Assembly (NCBI GenBank): GCA_029582265.1
Contig: CM055822.1
Span: 43,935,973 to 43,999,972 of the forward strand
Source of the DNA: Zoroaster sp. YZ-2022
Taxonomy: Eukaryota; Echinodermata; Asteroidea; Forcipulatida; Zoroasteridae
Direction of reading: 5' to 3'
DNA: 64,000 nt
The translations under genes and the position numbers were made by a program. Positions within the stretch are counted from its first letter, which is position 1, and the number at the start of each line of letters is the position of its first letter. Of the stretch, positions 21,501 through 38,940 are shown piece after piece. The notes beneath the pieces are model-generated. The model had not been told where the DNA came from. It did no database searches and saw only the letters and a list, made by a program, of their open reading frames with translations.

Positions 21501-22409
21501 GTGCGGAGTCCAACTTGTTCGTCACCTACTCGACTTCAACACCGGTCATTGGATTGATCCCCGCACACTTCAAACTTCATTTCGAGGACTTCGCCCTCCC
21601 TCTCTTCGTCTACTCCAGCAAGATCTTCAACGCTTTAATCTTCGCTTACAAGAACTTTTTCCTGACCTCTTCAAAGTAGAGGGATGTCGTTTTCCGTTTG
21701 TGAACTTCAAGCTGTCTCCTTTTCCCGAATTCTCCCGTCATCTTTAACTTACCATCCATTAAAGACGGACTCTCCGCACCATCTAAAGCTCTCTACGCCA
21801 TCTTCAACAACGAAATTAACTCTTCACGAAACCGTAACGACACACTGGCACAACAATGGATTTCTCGACACTTCTTCTCACATTCAATGGAAACAGATCT
21901 ACGAACTACCCATCTCTAAAAGGAAGGCGACATGCAATTTAAACTTCTTCACAACTTTCTGCCCTCACTTCCAGTTCTTCATCATCTCAATTCGGACATC
22001 TCTTCTTTCTGCGGATGGTGCGGAGAGGGATCAATCCAACATCTCTTCATCATGTGCCCTGCAGTACAGCCAGCCCTAAATCTTCACACACTGCTCAATC
22101 GTCTTCACCGTCTCTTCATTTGAACTTTGACCTCTACTGGCTTTTGATTCCGCACGCCAAGAACTGTGGAAGGGAGGTAGTGCATTGCCAACTATCTGAT
22201 CGTCAGTTTAAAACGTAATTTATTATCTCTACTGCACTTCTTGTATTTCTGACCCCCTTACAATTTGGAACCATCGTCTCAAAAACAAAATTCTCCTTGA
22301 ATTCACGTATTTTAAACAATGTAATAATGTTAACAAATTTCTCGCCAAATGGTCCCACAATAATTGTCTCTTTATTTATGATAACAACATTTTGACATGG
22401 TTGATATAA
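18586..22409 (+). pseudogene. LINE B ORF2 (APE endonuclease and reverse transcriptase), broken
   Basis: Begins MTLSLLTLNTGGCS at 18,586, with APE motifs: LNTGG, VLLQETYKL (about 18,690), FGGDFNC (about 18,998) and SLSDH (about 19,275). RT follows: RPVSL, VVNLDQKKAFDNVDHGY (20,344-20,394), GIRQGCPLSG (20,523-20,552) and YADDVSVF (20,660-20,683). Then FLGVHLGN, LVDFVWSNKRHYLK, KPDKGGLGLVNLQAR, and a zinc knuckle CGWCGEGSIQHLF. Ends LTWLI at 22,409. Frameshifts or stops near 18,650, 19,300, 19,400-19,900, 20,575, 21,420, 21,750 and 22,100 make it non-functional. The longest undamaged block is 20,672-21,424. Confidence 0.8.
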
Positions 22410-22457
22410 CTCTTTGATCCCTCTCTCCCCCTTTTCTTCTCTTTTTCCTTTCCCTTT

Positions 22458-22510
22458 GGGAGCCACTGGGGTGGGCCAAAAGGCCCACATCCATTTACCC
22501 AGTGGCTCCC
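22458..22510 (+). other. LINE B 3'-UTR nested hairpin
   Basis: Outer stem GGGAGCCACTGG (22,458-22,469) with CCAGTGGCTCCC (22,499-22,510), inner stem GTGGGCC/GGCCCAC. Relative to A and C the third outer pair is G-C instead of A-T, a compensatory change. Confidence 0.7.
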
Positions 22511-22900
22511 CACCCCAGGGTTCCGTATAAGAACCTTTTCCTTCCTTCCCCTTCCTTCCCCTTTTTCTTTCAACCATTTCATTTTTTCTCCACTTTTGTT
22601 ATTTTTGATACTTTGTTTAAAGATACTTTATTTAAAGATTCACTGAACATAGATAACTTTGTTATCTTTTGTAATTTTATTTATGTCATTAATGTTACAA
22701 TATTATTGACAAACTTTTGTTTAACTGTTTACTGATTACCACCCTTTTATTGACAAATTATTGTATATCTTGATTATTCATTACTTTGTTGTCTATAAGT
22801 AATATTGTCTATATCTTTACAAAATTATTGTAAACTGATTACCACCCTTTTATTGTACCTCTGTATATATTTGTTTTTATTAATAAAGTTTTCTTCGGAA

Positions 22901-23021
<121 letters not shown>

Positions 23022-23229
23022 GGTAGGTCGTGTATTTATCGAGCTCCAGGAAACAGTAGATTTTTGTGAGATTTACGCATCTTACGGTTACAAATTTTAT
23101 ATTAATCTTACTCTTATTGTTCATACATCATACAGGGCGAATTTCAAATTGTCAGGTTTAACTGTTTTCGTGTTTTTCTGGGTTCTTTTTTTCAAATTTT
23201 TGTCGTTTTTGGTGCTTTGGCTGGTCACC

Positions 23230-24966
23230 ATGGCCAGTCAGGCGCAACGGCCTATTCAAAATCAGCCAAGTGTGAGCAAGGGTGGTGAACGCGTTTCTAT
23301 TGTTCCTGGTAATAGCCCACTTACCAGGGACAATGGAATCGTGTTCAAAGCGCTGGACACAGTCTCCGTACGCCAATATCTCATTTCACTGGTTAACCAA
23401 ATTTCAAATGCACAAGTGTTATCAGCTTCCAGGATTTCAAACGGTCGAATAGCAGCATATCTGAGCTCGAGGGAGGCTGTCGTCGAGGCTGTCCAAAACG
23501 GACTGACCCACGATGGCAGCTTCATCGAGCTCAACCCACTGGTCCAGCCAACCACCCGGTTCACGCTTTCTAATGTTTATCCAGAGATCCCGAACACGGT
23601 ACTGATACACAACCTGTCATCTTTCTGCAAAGTGGTGTCTCAGGTAAGGTCCATTCCCCTGGGTTTCAAGGAAAAACATCTGTCACATATCATGTCGTTC
23701 AGGCGGCAAGTGCATGTTCTTCTTAAACCGAACGTCACTCCGCCTGAGCACATAAATATCTTGTATTTAGGCACACATTATCGCGTGTTTCTGTCGACGG
23801 AGTCGGTACGTTGCTTTTCATGCGGTGAGTACGGCCACATTAGCCGTGCTTGTAAGAAACAGGGAACCGATGACATTGACAAAAACGAGACCAATCCCTT
23901 AAACCCACCACCCACCTTCGTCCATAACCCCACTAACCAAAAAAATCCGATCCTAAACACCCACCTAAAGTCTCCAAAAAACCTGGTCCGCTGGATTCCG
24001 TAGGGGATGCGGATCGTGCGGGGCCCTCGGGTGTTCGGACCGCTGCGGGTTCTGGGGGGCCCTCGGGCCCTGTCGGGGCCGCCTGTGCGAAGGCTGGACA
24101 TGCCGCGCCGGTGTCGGGGGGTGCTTCAACTGGAAGTGCCTCATGTGCTGGTGCGGGGTCCAGCGCGTCGGCCTCTCGTTCCGGCGGGAGCCCAACAGGG
24201 GTTGGGCCCTCGTCCGGGCGCGGGAGGCTCGGCCTCAGTCGCGGGCGGCTCGGCGGGGTCTGTGGGGCCTTCTTTGCCCGCGGTTTCTCCGGCGTCTGAG
24301 GCTCCTGCGCCGTCCGTGGCCCCTGCGTCATCCGCGGCCCCATCCTCCCCTTCCCCCTCCCACCACTCCCACCACTCCCACCACTCCCTTTCCCCCTCCC
24401 AACCTTCTTCCGCCCTTCAACCTATCCACACCCCATCCAAACCCGGTTGCTCTGTCTGGGGATCGCCACCTCCACCATCTAGACTTTTTCTGATGTCGTC
24501 TCAAAAGGAAATCTTCCACCAATCCCTCCTACAAATACTTCAGTTCTCACTCCTCTAAAACACCCTCTCCTCCACGTAAACTCAGTGAAGAAGGTGGCGA
24601 TGCCCATGACAGTCGACTCCCTTCCATCACCCAAGTCCTTAACCAAGTCCTTAATTCACAATCCTCCCTTGTCTCCACCCCGGCCTCGTCGACGAACGAC
24701 CAAGATGACATGTGGGAAGACAGTCAGACTACCGAAGACGAGGCGGTGCCTGATTGCCTTCCAACACAAAAGGTCCTCTGTCTTCTAAAGAGCTCATGAA
24801 TTTCTTGGCCTCCATAAAAATCGAAAAAACCTATCGAGGTGGCCAAGAGATTCACTGCTAATGTGCCCGGACTTGTGAAACAACTCAAACCGCTACGCAG
24901 CAACCCACTCCTCAACAGAGGCCTACAACAACGCGTAACCAAGCTGATCAAGACTTTAGATAAATG
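23230..24966 (+). pseudogene. LINE C ORF1 with intact CCHC zinc knuckle, later frameshifted
   Basis: Starts MASQAQRPIQNQPSVSKG at 23,230 and is open to 24,003. It contains the conserved ORF1 domain (ISNGRIAAYLSSREA, LSNVYPEIPNTVLIHNL, HIMSFRRQVHVLL) and then CFSCGEYGHISRAC, a perfect C-x2-C-x4-H-x4-C retroviral-type knuckle near residues 197-210, which binds nucleic acid. A frameshift at about 24,000 enters a GC-rich low-complexity linker (24,000-24,360) unlike that of LINE B in sequence but in the same place. The C-terminal basic segment, ending KTLDK at 24,966, is recoverable only in pieces. The single longest ORF1 stretch in the array. Confidence 0.7.
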
Positions 24967-25014
24967 ATTTTCTTTTGCTTTTCTTTTATGAGAGTCTTGA
25001 TTAGTTTGGTCGCA

Positions 25015-28000
25015 ATGACACTGTCACTGATTTCCCTGAACACAGGCGGCTGTTCAATGCCAACCAAAAATGCCGCCATACATGCTTATTTTGAAAATTT
25101 CTTCCTTTTTCCGACATAGTGCTCCTGCAGGAGACTTATAACCTTACGGAAATAAGCTCCTGCTGGAGCCTATGGCCCTTTACTCCTATCTCTTCCCTTC
25201 CAACTCTTATGGCTCTGGGGTAACTACACTCGTTAATAATAAAATTTAGAAATTATTTCAAATCTTAACATTTTTCCAGGACATCTTCTTTATACAAAAA
25301 CTAAATCCAATGAAACTCTTTTTCCACATTTATAATTTTTAGTACCCCAGAGCGACTCTCTTGCTTTTAAAGTCTTTAATTCTTTCTCTAAACATTTATC
25401 CTCTTGTGACAGTGACGGTGTCGTTGTGGTCGAGGTGACTTTAACTGCACGGAAAATCCTGCATTGGACCGTCTGCATGCGCCCACCGAGCGTAGATCCA
25501 GAGTCGCAGCAGCTCAAGGAAACTGTTGGTGCACTCTCTGTGTGATGTTTATGTAGACTGAATCCCAGAAACAACAATTTACCTGGCTGCGGAATAACCC
25601 TTCCAGGGATTGTGGTGTTTCAAAGCCAGGTTAGATCGTTTGTATCTTCATCCTGATATGTTATCCTCTATTCATTCGTGCAAAATAACACCCTGTTCTC
25701 TTTCTGATCACTCCGCTATTTCTTTAAAATTCAACTACCCTCGGCTAATTTCCGGGTAGCGCCTACTGGCATTTTAATAATTCAATTCTTCAGGATGAAG
25801 CATACAAACAAATTATAACTTGTTTCTGGGGAGAATGGCGTCAAAAACAGTCCGATTTCCAATTTAAATTTCTTGGTGGGACTTTGGCAAGTCCCACATC
25901 AAAATAATTACTCAAATGTTTTCTAAAAAAATTGCTTCCGAGAAACGCGAAGCTCTTTAAAATAAATCGGACTATTGACGACCTTCAGTCTGCGCCGGAA
26001 ATCACACCGGAGACCAGGCAGGTCCTCTTAGAACAAAAAGAAAAACTTAATTCTATCTTAAAATCGAGCGCAGGGCGCCCTTATCAGGTCGAGATTCAAA
26101 CATGTCAGCGAGGTCGATACCTCCTCTTCTTACTTTTTAATCTTGAAAAATCTAAATCCTGTTCTAACTATCTCCAGAATCCGTTTGATTCTGGCGAAAT
26201 TACTCAAAATATCTCTGTCATAAAAATCATGTATCAAATTTCTACAAAAACCTCTATTCTAAAAACTCGACCGATGAGGGCGCCTGCATGAAAACATTTT
26301 AAGGGACCTGCCTCGTCTTGATCCTGTAGAGGCAGAGGACCTGAGCGTCCTCTGTCTTTAGAGGAATTAGAAATAGCTGTTGGCCAACTTAGCAAGGATA
26401 AAACGCCTGGCCTGGACGGCCTGTCTGGTGAATTCTATCAAACTTTTTGGAATATTCTAAAAAACGACCTACTTTCTGTTTTAAATTATTCTTTTCTCAC
26501 CGGCGGGCTTCCTCGTTCGTTCAGGAGGGCGGTAATTACTCTTTTACCCAAGAAGGGAGATCTGGCCGACATAGCCAATTGGCGGCCAATCTCCCTTCTA
26601 AACAATGATTACAAAATCCTTGCAAGGTTGCTCGCTAACAGACTGAAAGAGTGCATCAGCAGCGTCAGAGTGAGGATCAGACCTACTGCGTCCCTGGACG
26701 TTCAATCCATGACAACGTAGGTCTGATAAGGGACATCATCGAATATGCCAATGAAAATGATGTCCCTTTAGCCGTGGTCAACCTCGATCAGCAAAAAGCG
26801 TTCGATAAAGTTGATCGCGACTACCTCTTCGACACCATGAGAGCTATGGGCTTCGGAGACCGTTTCCTCGACTACATAAAAATCCTGTACAGCGGTTCCG
26901 AGAGTTTGGTCAAAATCTGCGGTTCTCTGACGGCCCCTTCTCCGTTGAGAAGGGCATCCGTCAGGCTGCCCACTCGGGACTGCTGTACTCGATTGCTATT
27001 GAACCTTTCTAAATCGCCTAAGGGCGAAGTCGGGGACGACGGTTTCCGAATACCCGACGCTGACGTCTCTTGCTCGGTGTCTGCGTATGCAGATGATGTC
27101 TCCGTTTTTGTCATTTTCCGAACGCGGCTTTGACGCGATCAAAGACACTTACGATCTCTTTGCTCGCGCCTCTGCCGCGCGCCTAAATACGAGAAAATCC
27201 CAGGGGTTGTGGGCGGGATCTTGGATCGGACGAGGCGACCGGCCGCTTAATTTTTCATGGAATGACGATGGCCTGTCGTTCCTCGGAGTTCACTTAGGAA
27301 ACACCAAAACATACACCGACAAAAACTGGACTATTTGTAAAACCGATTATCCGAAACCTCGTTAGCTGGTCTGGCATCTCGACCTCCCTTTTCTTTTTAA
27401 AGGAGAGTCTTGATTGCCAACCAGCTGGCCGCATCAAAACATTTTCATTGTCTGGCGGCACTCGCTCCGCCAGACGATTTCCTAAGTGAACTCCAACGGC
27501 GGCTGGTTGATTTCGTCTGGTCCAACAAGAGACACCGCCTTAAAGAGCAAATTGTGTATCAGAAACCTGACAAAGGGGGTTTCGGCCTTGTTAACCTCCA
27601 GGCACGAGTTCTCACCTTTAGATTAACGCGTCTCTTTCGTTACCTTAAAGGTAATTCTCATTCCTCTTTGTTTTTCTTCAAAATCACCTCCGTCGCTACA
27701 AAAAACTAAATTATGACTTCCATCTCTTCTATTTGAAGACAGACCCCTTTTGACATTGGATTACCTTCTTTTTATGGTGAGATCATGCGTGCCTGGAGGT
27801 TGTCTGAGCTCGGTTAGAAATAATACACGACTCAGTCAGCCATGTCATTAATTTACCCATAAATATTCCTTTAATTCAAAATGCAACTGACGACGGCGTA
27901 TCCCTCTCTGAGCGGCTCTCGACACGTGGGGTCGGCCTGGTGAGGGATCTCAACTTCACTTCCGGATCGTGGCACCAGCCCAATGACATCATCTCCTCTT

Positions 28001-28839
28001 CTAGTACATCTCGTCCTCCATCTTCTCGACTTCTTCAAACCAGCTTTCTTCGATGCACACGATACTCATCAGACTGTTCCCTCTCTATTCGACGAGAGGG
28101 TTTCACCTACCTGTCTCTGCGCTACAAAATGTTCCATCTAAACCAGATCGTCCCCTCAACGTCATCATCAACAACTTGGACAATGCCATCTCCGCACCAT
28201 CCAAAACGATCTACAATGTCATCAACACAAATCTCAACTCGCATCCTTCCACAGAAACATCACACTGGCATCAAAACGGAGTCCTGGACAGCAACACAAA
28301 CATACAATGGAATAGCATCTACAGTCCCCAACTTCCAAAAAAGAGGGGGACCTACAATATAAACTACTACACAACATCCTACCGTCACTCCAAGTTCTAC
28401 ATCATCTCAACCCGGCCATCTCTTCAACATGTGGATGGTGCGGAGACAAGGGGACGATCTGCCATCTATTCATCACGTGTCCCTCTGTTCAACCTCTTCT
28501 CAACTGTCTCCACAGTCTTCTTCACCGGCTTCTTCCTGACCTACTTCTGAACTTTGACCTCTACTGGGCCTTGATCCCATGTGCTAAGGGCCGCAATAGA
28601 GAGGCGGTGCGCCTGTCAAACTACCTTATCGTCAGTTGCAAATATGTCATATACAATCTTTACCGAACCTCTAATTTCATTGATCCTCTTTAATTTTTAC
28701 TCACCGTATCAAAAACAAAGTTATTTTCGAATACAACTATTTTATGCTTGTCAATAATGATGATGAATTTCTTAAAAAATGGAATATAAATAATACTTTG
28801 TTCATCATCATTAGTGACAAGCTGACATGGCTGATTTAA
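25015..28839 (+). pseudogene. LINE C ORF2 (APE endonuclease and reverse transcriptase), broken
   Basis: Starts MTLSLISLNTGGCS at 25,015. The APE part is heavily damaged but GDFNCTENPALDRL (about 25,436-25,477) and a SLSDHSAISL segment (about 25,700) remain. RT: DKTPGLDGLSGEFY (about 26,394), VVNLDQQKAFDKVDRDY (26,775-26,825), YADDVSVFV (about 27,087). Thereafter FLGVHLGN, LQRRLVDFVWSNKRHRLK, KPDKGGFGLVNLQAR, zinc-knuckle region in a shifted frame (about 28,430-28,480), end LTWLI at 28,839. More than eight frameshifts or stops. Confidence 0.75.
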
Positions 28840-28907
28840 ACCCGGTAGAATTACTAAATTTGCTCCTCCTATCCGATTTCCTCTTTTCTTTTCTTTCTCT
28901 TATCCTT

Positions 28908-28960
28908 GGAAGCCACTGGAGTGGGATATAAGGCCCACACCAGTAACGCCAGTGGCTTCC
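28908..28960 (+). other. LINE C 3'-UTR nested hairpin
   Basis: Outer stem GGAAGCCACTGG (28,908-28,919) with CCAGTGGCTTCC (28,949-28,960), fully paired; inner stem GTGGG (28,921) with CCCAC (28,934). Same fold as in LINEs A and B. Confidence 0.65.
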
Positions 28961-29159
28961 CCACCTCAGGGGAACCACGGTGGGTTCGGCTCACGCCAAA
29001 AAACGTGTTGCCGCACCCTCCGCACTGGAACCCCTTTCCTCTTCTTTCTTTTCTCCTTTCTTTGTATTTCTCTTTTTCTGAGGAGCTTTATACTTATATT
29101 GGTTAAAGTATTCACTTTATTAATTTGTATTTAAAATGTGTATTTAAAATGTATTTAAA

Positions 29160-34320
<5,161 letters not shown>

Positions 34321-34327
34321 GTAGGTC

Positions 34328-35335
34328 GGGCCTCCAATGAGACTGAGAGGGATGTACTCCGCTATTTAATAGTGCAGGTAAAGCAGAGGATGGGCCTCTG
34401 TAGGTGACAATTGGCAAATATGAGAGCCCCGAGTCCGGCATATAAAGGAAGTCGGCCTCCAATGAGAGGGATGTACTCCGCTATCTAATAATAATAATAA
34501 TAATAATAGTGGTGACGGTGATGATGATTGTGATAATAATGGTGGTGATGATGATAATAAAAATATCTTGGTGTCAGATTTCAATTGTACGTTATTAATG
34601 ACATTTGGCAAAAGATGAGAGCCCCGGGTAGGGCACATAAAGGAGGTTGGGCCTCCAATGAAAGGGATGTACTCTGCTATTTAATAGTGCGGGTAAAGCG
34701 GAGGACGGGCCTCTGTAGGTGACAATTGGCAAAGATGAGAGCCCCGAGTACGGCATATAAAGGAGGTCGGGCCTCCAATGAGACGGATGTACTCCGCCTT
34801 TTAATAGTGCGGGTAAAGCGGAGGACGGGCCTCTGCAGTTGCCGTGTTGTGTCGTGTTGTGCCACTGGACACTTAGTTTTGATATACTAAAAATAAATAA
34901 TAATAATAAAAAATAAAAAATAATAGTGGTAATGGTGATGATGAAAGTGATAACGATGGTGGTGATGGTGGTGATGGTGATGGTGGTCATGGTGACGATG
35001 TAATAATAAAAATATCTTGGTGTCAGATTTCAATTTTAATGACATTTGGCAAAAGATGACAGCCCCGGGTATGGCACATAAAGTAGGTTGGGCCTCATGA
35101 GAGGGATATACACCGCTTTTTAATAGTGCGGGTAAAGCGGAGGACGGGCCTCTTTAGGTGGCATTTGGCAAAAGGTGAGAGCCCCGGCTATGACACAAAA
35201 GGAAGTCGGGCCTCCAATGAGAGGGATGTACTCCGCTATTTAATAGTGCGGCAAAGCGGTCCTCTGCAGATGCCATGTTGTGCTGTGTTGTGCCACCAGG
35301 CACTTAGTTTTGATATACTATTAGGTTGGGCCTCT
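34328..35335. repeat. Minisatellite, about 120-bp unit with higher-order structure
   Basis: Units start gggcctccaatgaga at about 34,328, 34,450, 34,649, 34,769, 35,090, 35,208 and a partial at 35,327. Each contains gggatgtactccgct, taatagtgcgggtaaagcg and gatgagagccccg. Pairs of units are separated by longer spacers (34,490-34,640 and 34,850-35,085) that themselves share atcttggtgtcagatttcaat, giving a repeat-of-repeats of roughly 440 bp. The minus-strand frames across it are repeat artefacts. Confidence 0.8.
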
Positions 35336-35339
35336 CTTT

Positions 35340-37002
35340 AAAAAAAAAAAAAATGAATAAACAAATTTAAAAATGGCAAAAGATGAGAGCCCCGAGTGTG
35401 GGGGTGCACCACGAGTAGTGCACATAAAAAGGGGGAGTTCCCCGAGTAGTGCACACATTAAAAGGGGGATTGCCCCAAGTATTGTGCAAATTCATAGATG
35501 ATAGCCACGAGTTCGAAAGTGAGATCCCAGAGCTCGCATCGCGCATCATTTAAGGCGGAATGGCCCGCATAGAGCACCAAATCCATCACTGTAGGGTGGT
35601 GTTTAAAATCAAAATGCATCTTGTACTCGCCCTTCTTACGTGGTTAGTCAGAACATGTTTAGATTGTGATGTGTGATGCGATGTGTGTTTGAGGGCTTGG
35701 CGCCATGTAGGCATGTGTCAGGAGCTGGGCGCGTTTGGGCTTTGTGTCATTGGCGGTGGGTAGCTGTATGGCATTTTGGCGCATTCCTCTGCGCGTTTGT
35801 TTTGCGCCTTACGTTTGGATTCTATATAGAGACCATTTTTACAGTTCATATGGGATTCCTATTTGACGGCAAACCTAATGATGTAGTGCATGGTATCATT
35901 GTTCACAGGAGTTAGTATACGCTTCTTAAACAGGGGGACACAAAATAGTAAACTACATTTATTCTATATAGCGATCACCATTGGCACCAGGGGTAACGTC
36001 TCCCACACGGGTAGTCGGTATTAGCGGTCTCACAACGCGAAGCCAGTACACTGCGTGTATCGCATGGGGCCTCCACTTTTAAGGAAATATCCTTATTTTA
36101 AAAACATTTTTGGAAAAAATAAAATAAAAATAAATTAAAACAATTAAAATTAAAAAATAAAATTCCAGTTAATCTCAGGAAATGTAATTTTAAAAAGTGG
36201 AAGCACAAATAGAGCTACAAATCAATATCGCACAGTATGTGCGCATGTGCGCGGCATGCTTGTGAATAACCCATGTTTTGGCGACATCAAAATAACTAGA
36301 GCTCAAGTGTTTGTTAGAACAAACACACGGTGTTCGTGTCAACTGCCGGTTCAGTCAAATTATCATCGATGATGTCAATCATATTTTGCAAAGGTGTATC
36401 ATCTTTTATTATAACAATATCAATTTCATATTCAAAAGTCCTATCAATTTTGCGTTAGGATCTGTTGAGTTTGAACCTGTTTACACCAGAAGGTCAGATC
36501 AAATGATTTGAAGGTCATATATAGGACAAATAAAACTTCCTCATGAAAACAAAAAAATGTCGCTGGGGGTGCTCTGAACTTTGATGAAGTCACCAAACAT
36601 TTTTGTTTTAAAAGATAATATGTCACTAATCACTTTATTCACAGAAGTCATATTCAAATTTCCTATGGTTTTTGAGATTAAACCCGCCATCAGAGGGCGC
36701 TGTGACAGGTGATGACATCATCAGTCACATTTTGAAAAGGTCACATGTCAATAGTAATTTGGTCCACGGAAGGCACACCCAAATACCATATTATGTTTGC
36801 TGCAGACCCTATAAAAGTGCTTGAAAATACTTTGGTCAAATTTTTGCTGGTAGATGATGGTCCAAAATGATTCACCAATGTAGGCCTATAGTGTACATCA
36901 TTGTATAGTGAAGCTTATTAGACATTCCAGTGGCCACAGTAGGGTGATAGTTCTATGCCCGGGGGCCTGATTTAATAGGCAAGAGGCTTGGCTCTTTTCA
37001 GA
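35340..37002. other. Non-coding spacer, no gene seen
   Basis: Opens with a poly-A run and further fragments of the minisatellite motif (gatgagagccccgag, 35,383-35,400). Around 36,610-36,790 two degenerate copies of a tgtca.ta.t..tt..tccac.gaag segment lie in tandem. No convincing gene. Confidence 0.5.
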
Positions 37003-37061
37003 ACTATAATTACTACTCAATTGAGCATTTCACATGGTGTCACCGTAATTAGTCTTACTTA
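37003..37061. mobile_element. Solo arm of the hairpin MITE found at 56,965
   Basis: Contains attactactcaattgagcat, then ttcacatggtgtcaccg, as in the right arm at 57,039-57,096, preceded by cttttcagaact, the complement of the MITE centre. Only one arm is present. Confidence 0.65.
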
Positions 37062-37625
37062 AAACATTAATCATTATCCAATCTTATCAGTTATGTGCTA
37101 AGTCAGTGGCAGGAAAATGAAAGAACAAACATTCATCTAATAGAAATATGTATTTCCTTTTAATTAAAAAAATGCATCGCATATTCATATATCTTGTGGA
37201 ATTCCTCATTGTTCTATTTTAATAGTTCCATTATTGAATGTAATTTATATAAACAATCATTTGAGTCAATTTAATTTTGTTTGTTCGCTGATGATAGAAT
37301 GTTATTGTATACAAATATACTGTACATGATCCTATACAAACATTGAATGGTGAACTACATCACATTAGTGAATGATTATTATCAAATGGACTCTAAAGTA
37401 AAAACAAATAATTATAGTGTTTGGTACAAAACAACACAGGTATCTATAGACCATTGTCCTAATGTCATGGTCTTCCTGTAAATCAAGTTAAAAATACCAA
37501 GTTTCTTGGAATCTTGGCCTATCCTACCTACTGAAGAGTAGGCTACCTTTTTTTACCAAACAAATTCATGAAGCGCTCAGAACACACCACAGAGCATCCA
37601 GAATCAAAATTTTTTCGTGACCCTG

Positions 37626-37664
37626 AAAAAGGCTGTAAAGGCTGTAAAGGCTGTAAAGGCTGAC
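37626..37664. repeat. Short minisatellite, ggctgtaaa unit
   Basis: Four consecutive copies of a nine- or ten-base unit (aaggctgtaaaggctgta...). No coding context. Confidence 0.8.
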
Positions 37665-37890
37665 ATGGTTCATACTTCATGGGAAGCGAATACCTGCGAC
37701 GTTGACAGAAAAAACGCGCCAATTGCACCGTGGCGAAGCCACGAGCGCCTTTATTAATCCATCCCGAGGACGCTACTATTGAATTATTCATAAACCACCA
37801 GCAAAATGAATAATTTATTGATGCGTTTAAACCAACCACCATAAGCAAAATGCTGCACTCATCTATATACAAATAAGTGATGCCATAACA

Positions 37891-38016
37891 AATTAGTTAC
37901 CTAATGCATTATGTAGTAACATAATGCATTATGTTACCTAATGCATTATGTAGTAACATAATGCATTATGTTACTACATAATGCATTAGGTAACTAATGC
38001 ATTATGTAGTAACATT
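37891..38016. repeat. Palindromic array of taatgcattatgtagtaaca units
   Basis: The motif taatgcattatg occurs six times in both orientations, joined by tagtaaca or ttacc. Each AATGCATT is itself palindromic, and the two halves of the array are nearly inverted copies, so the whole can fold on itself. Probably a foldback-type element. Confidence 0.75.
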
Positions 38017-38019
38017 TCT

Positions 38020-38454
38020 CTGCAATAATCAGTAGAGAAATATAAAGAAAAAACATAATCCCAAAGAACCAACTGGTAAAAGCTCTCGTGGCGTCCGCTA
38101 CTCGCGTGCGTAATTTTTTTTTCGTGAATTATGTTCCGGGTTGCCGGGCCTTGACTAAAGGCTAGGACACGACTGGATCGGATCGATACTTTGGAACATA
38201 AGCAAAACGGCACGTTTATTTATACCCACACTTTCGACGTACGCTTATCAAATTGTATTTACTCGTTTTTACTTATGAAACACGATAAATGAAACAATGA
38301 TTGTAAATATGAAGCAGTGACCGCGGGTCATAACAAATGAACCAATGGGAGCTCAGAGCGTACCGGAGGAGACCAGCGAAGTGGATGGAACGATGGGCTC
38401 GTGTGACAATTTTAAAGGACTGCGTTTTGCATGCGCTGAGACTAGCTATTCATG

Positions 38455-38457
<3 letters not shown>
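38020..38457. other. Non-coding spacer
   Basis: No recognisable gene. Reading frames here are short and run into the (TA)n tract. Confidence 0.4.

Positions 38458-38521
<64 letters not shown>
38458..38521. repeat. (TA)n microsatellite, left
   Basis: About 32 TA units directly before the palindromic element. Confidence 0.95.
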
Positions 38522-38523
<2 letters not shown>

Positions 38524-38587
38524 TTAAATGTAGCGGTCTATCTTGAAGTAGAGTGCTCAATGCCACATAGACAGAGCGTAATATATT

Positions 38588-38710
38588 GTAGTAAAACTAG
38601 GAATGTTGTAACTCCGAGTTTCACGCGTTATGCGATCATCAGACAACTGATGATCGCATAACGCGTGAAACTCGGAGTTACAACTACCAGCGTTCCACTA
38701 GTTTTACTAC
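38588..38710. mobile_element. Palindromic element between two (TA)n tracts, hammerhead-like core
   Basis: Arms 38,605-38,642 and 38,647-38,684 are a perfect 38-bp inverted repeat around ACAA. The outer ends gtagtaaaactag (38,588) and ctagttttactac (38,698) also pair; the left arm lacks about 10 bases between them. The right arm carries CTGATGA (38,647), a GC-pairing helix, GAAAC (38,667) and a short stem ending AGTT, the order of hammerhead ribozyme boxes. Such motifs are known in Penelope-like retroelements. Whether it is an active ribozyme is unproven, since stem I is not obvious in this layout. Confidence 0.6.
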
Positions 38711-38712
38711 AA

Positions 38713-38713
<1 letters not shown>

Positions 38714-38771
<58 letters not shown>
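38714..38771. repeat. (TA)n microsatellite, right
   Basis: About 29 TA units directly after the palindromic element, suggesting that the element sits within one original (TA)n array. Confidence 0.95.
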
Positions 38772-38773
<2 letters not shown>

Positions 38774-38940
38774 GGCCTATTCGTGTTTGATGTCAATGCT
38801 ATACGTAACGTGTCCAAAGTAACATTCCACATCGGTTGTTTTGTCGTCGTAATCATCCTCATCATCATCTCACATCATCAACAGCAACATCTGAAACAAA
38901 CTGTGACATTCAAGTTGATTATTCACCATAGAAAGAAGAG

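Noticed and set aside
34595..34990. 131-aa minus-strand frame
   Set aside because: Its repeated peptide follows the 120-bp minisatellite unit and Thr/Ile runs follow trinucleotide tracts.
34328..35335. CRISPR-like array
   Set aside because: Units are long, directly adjacent and lack unique equal-length spacers; the context is an animal genome.
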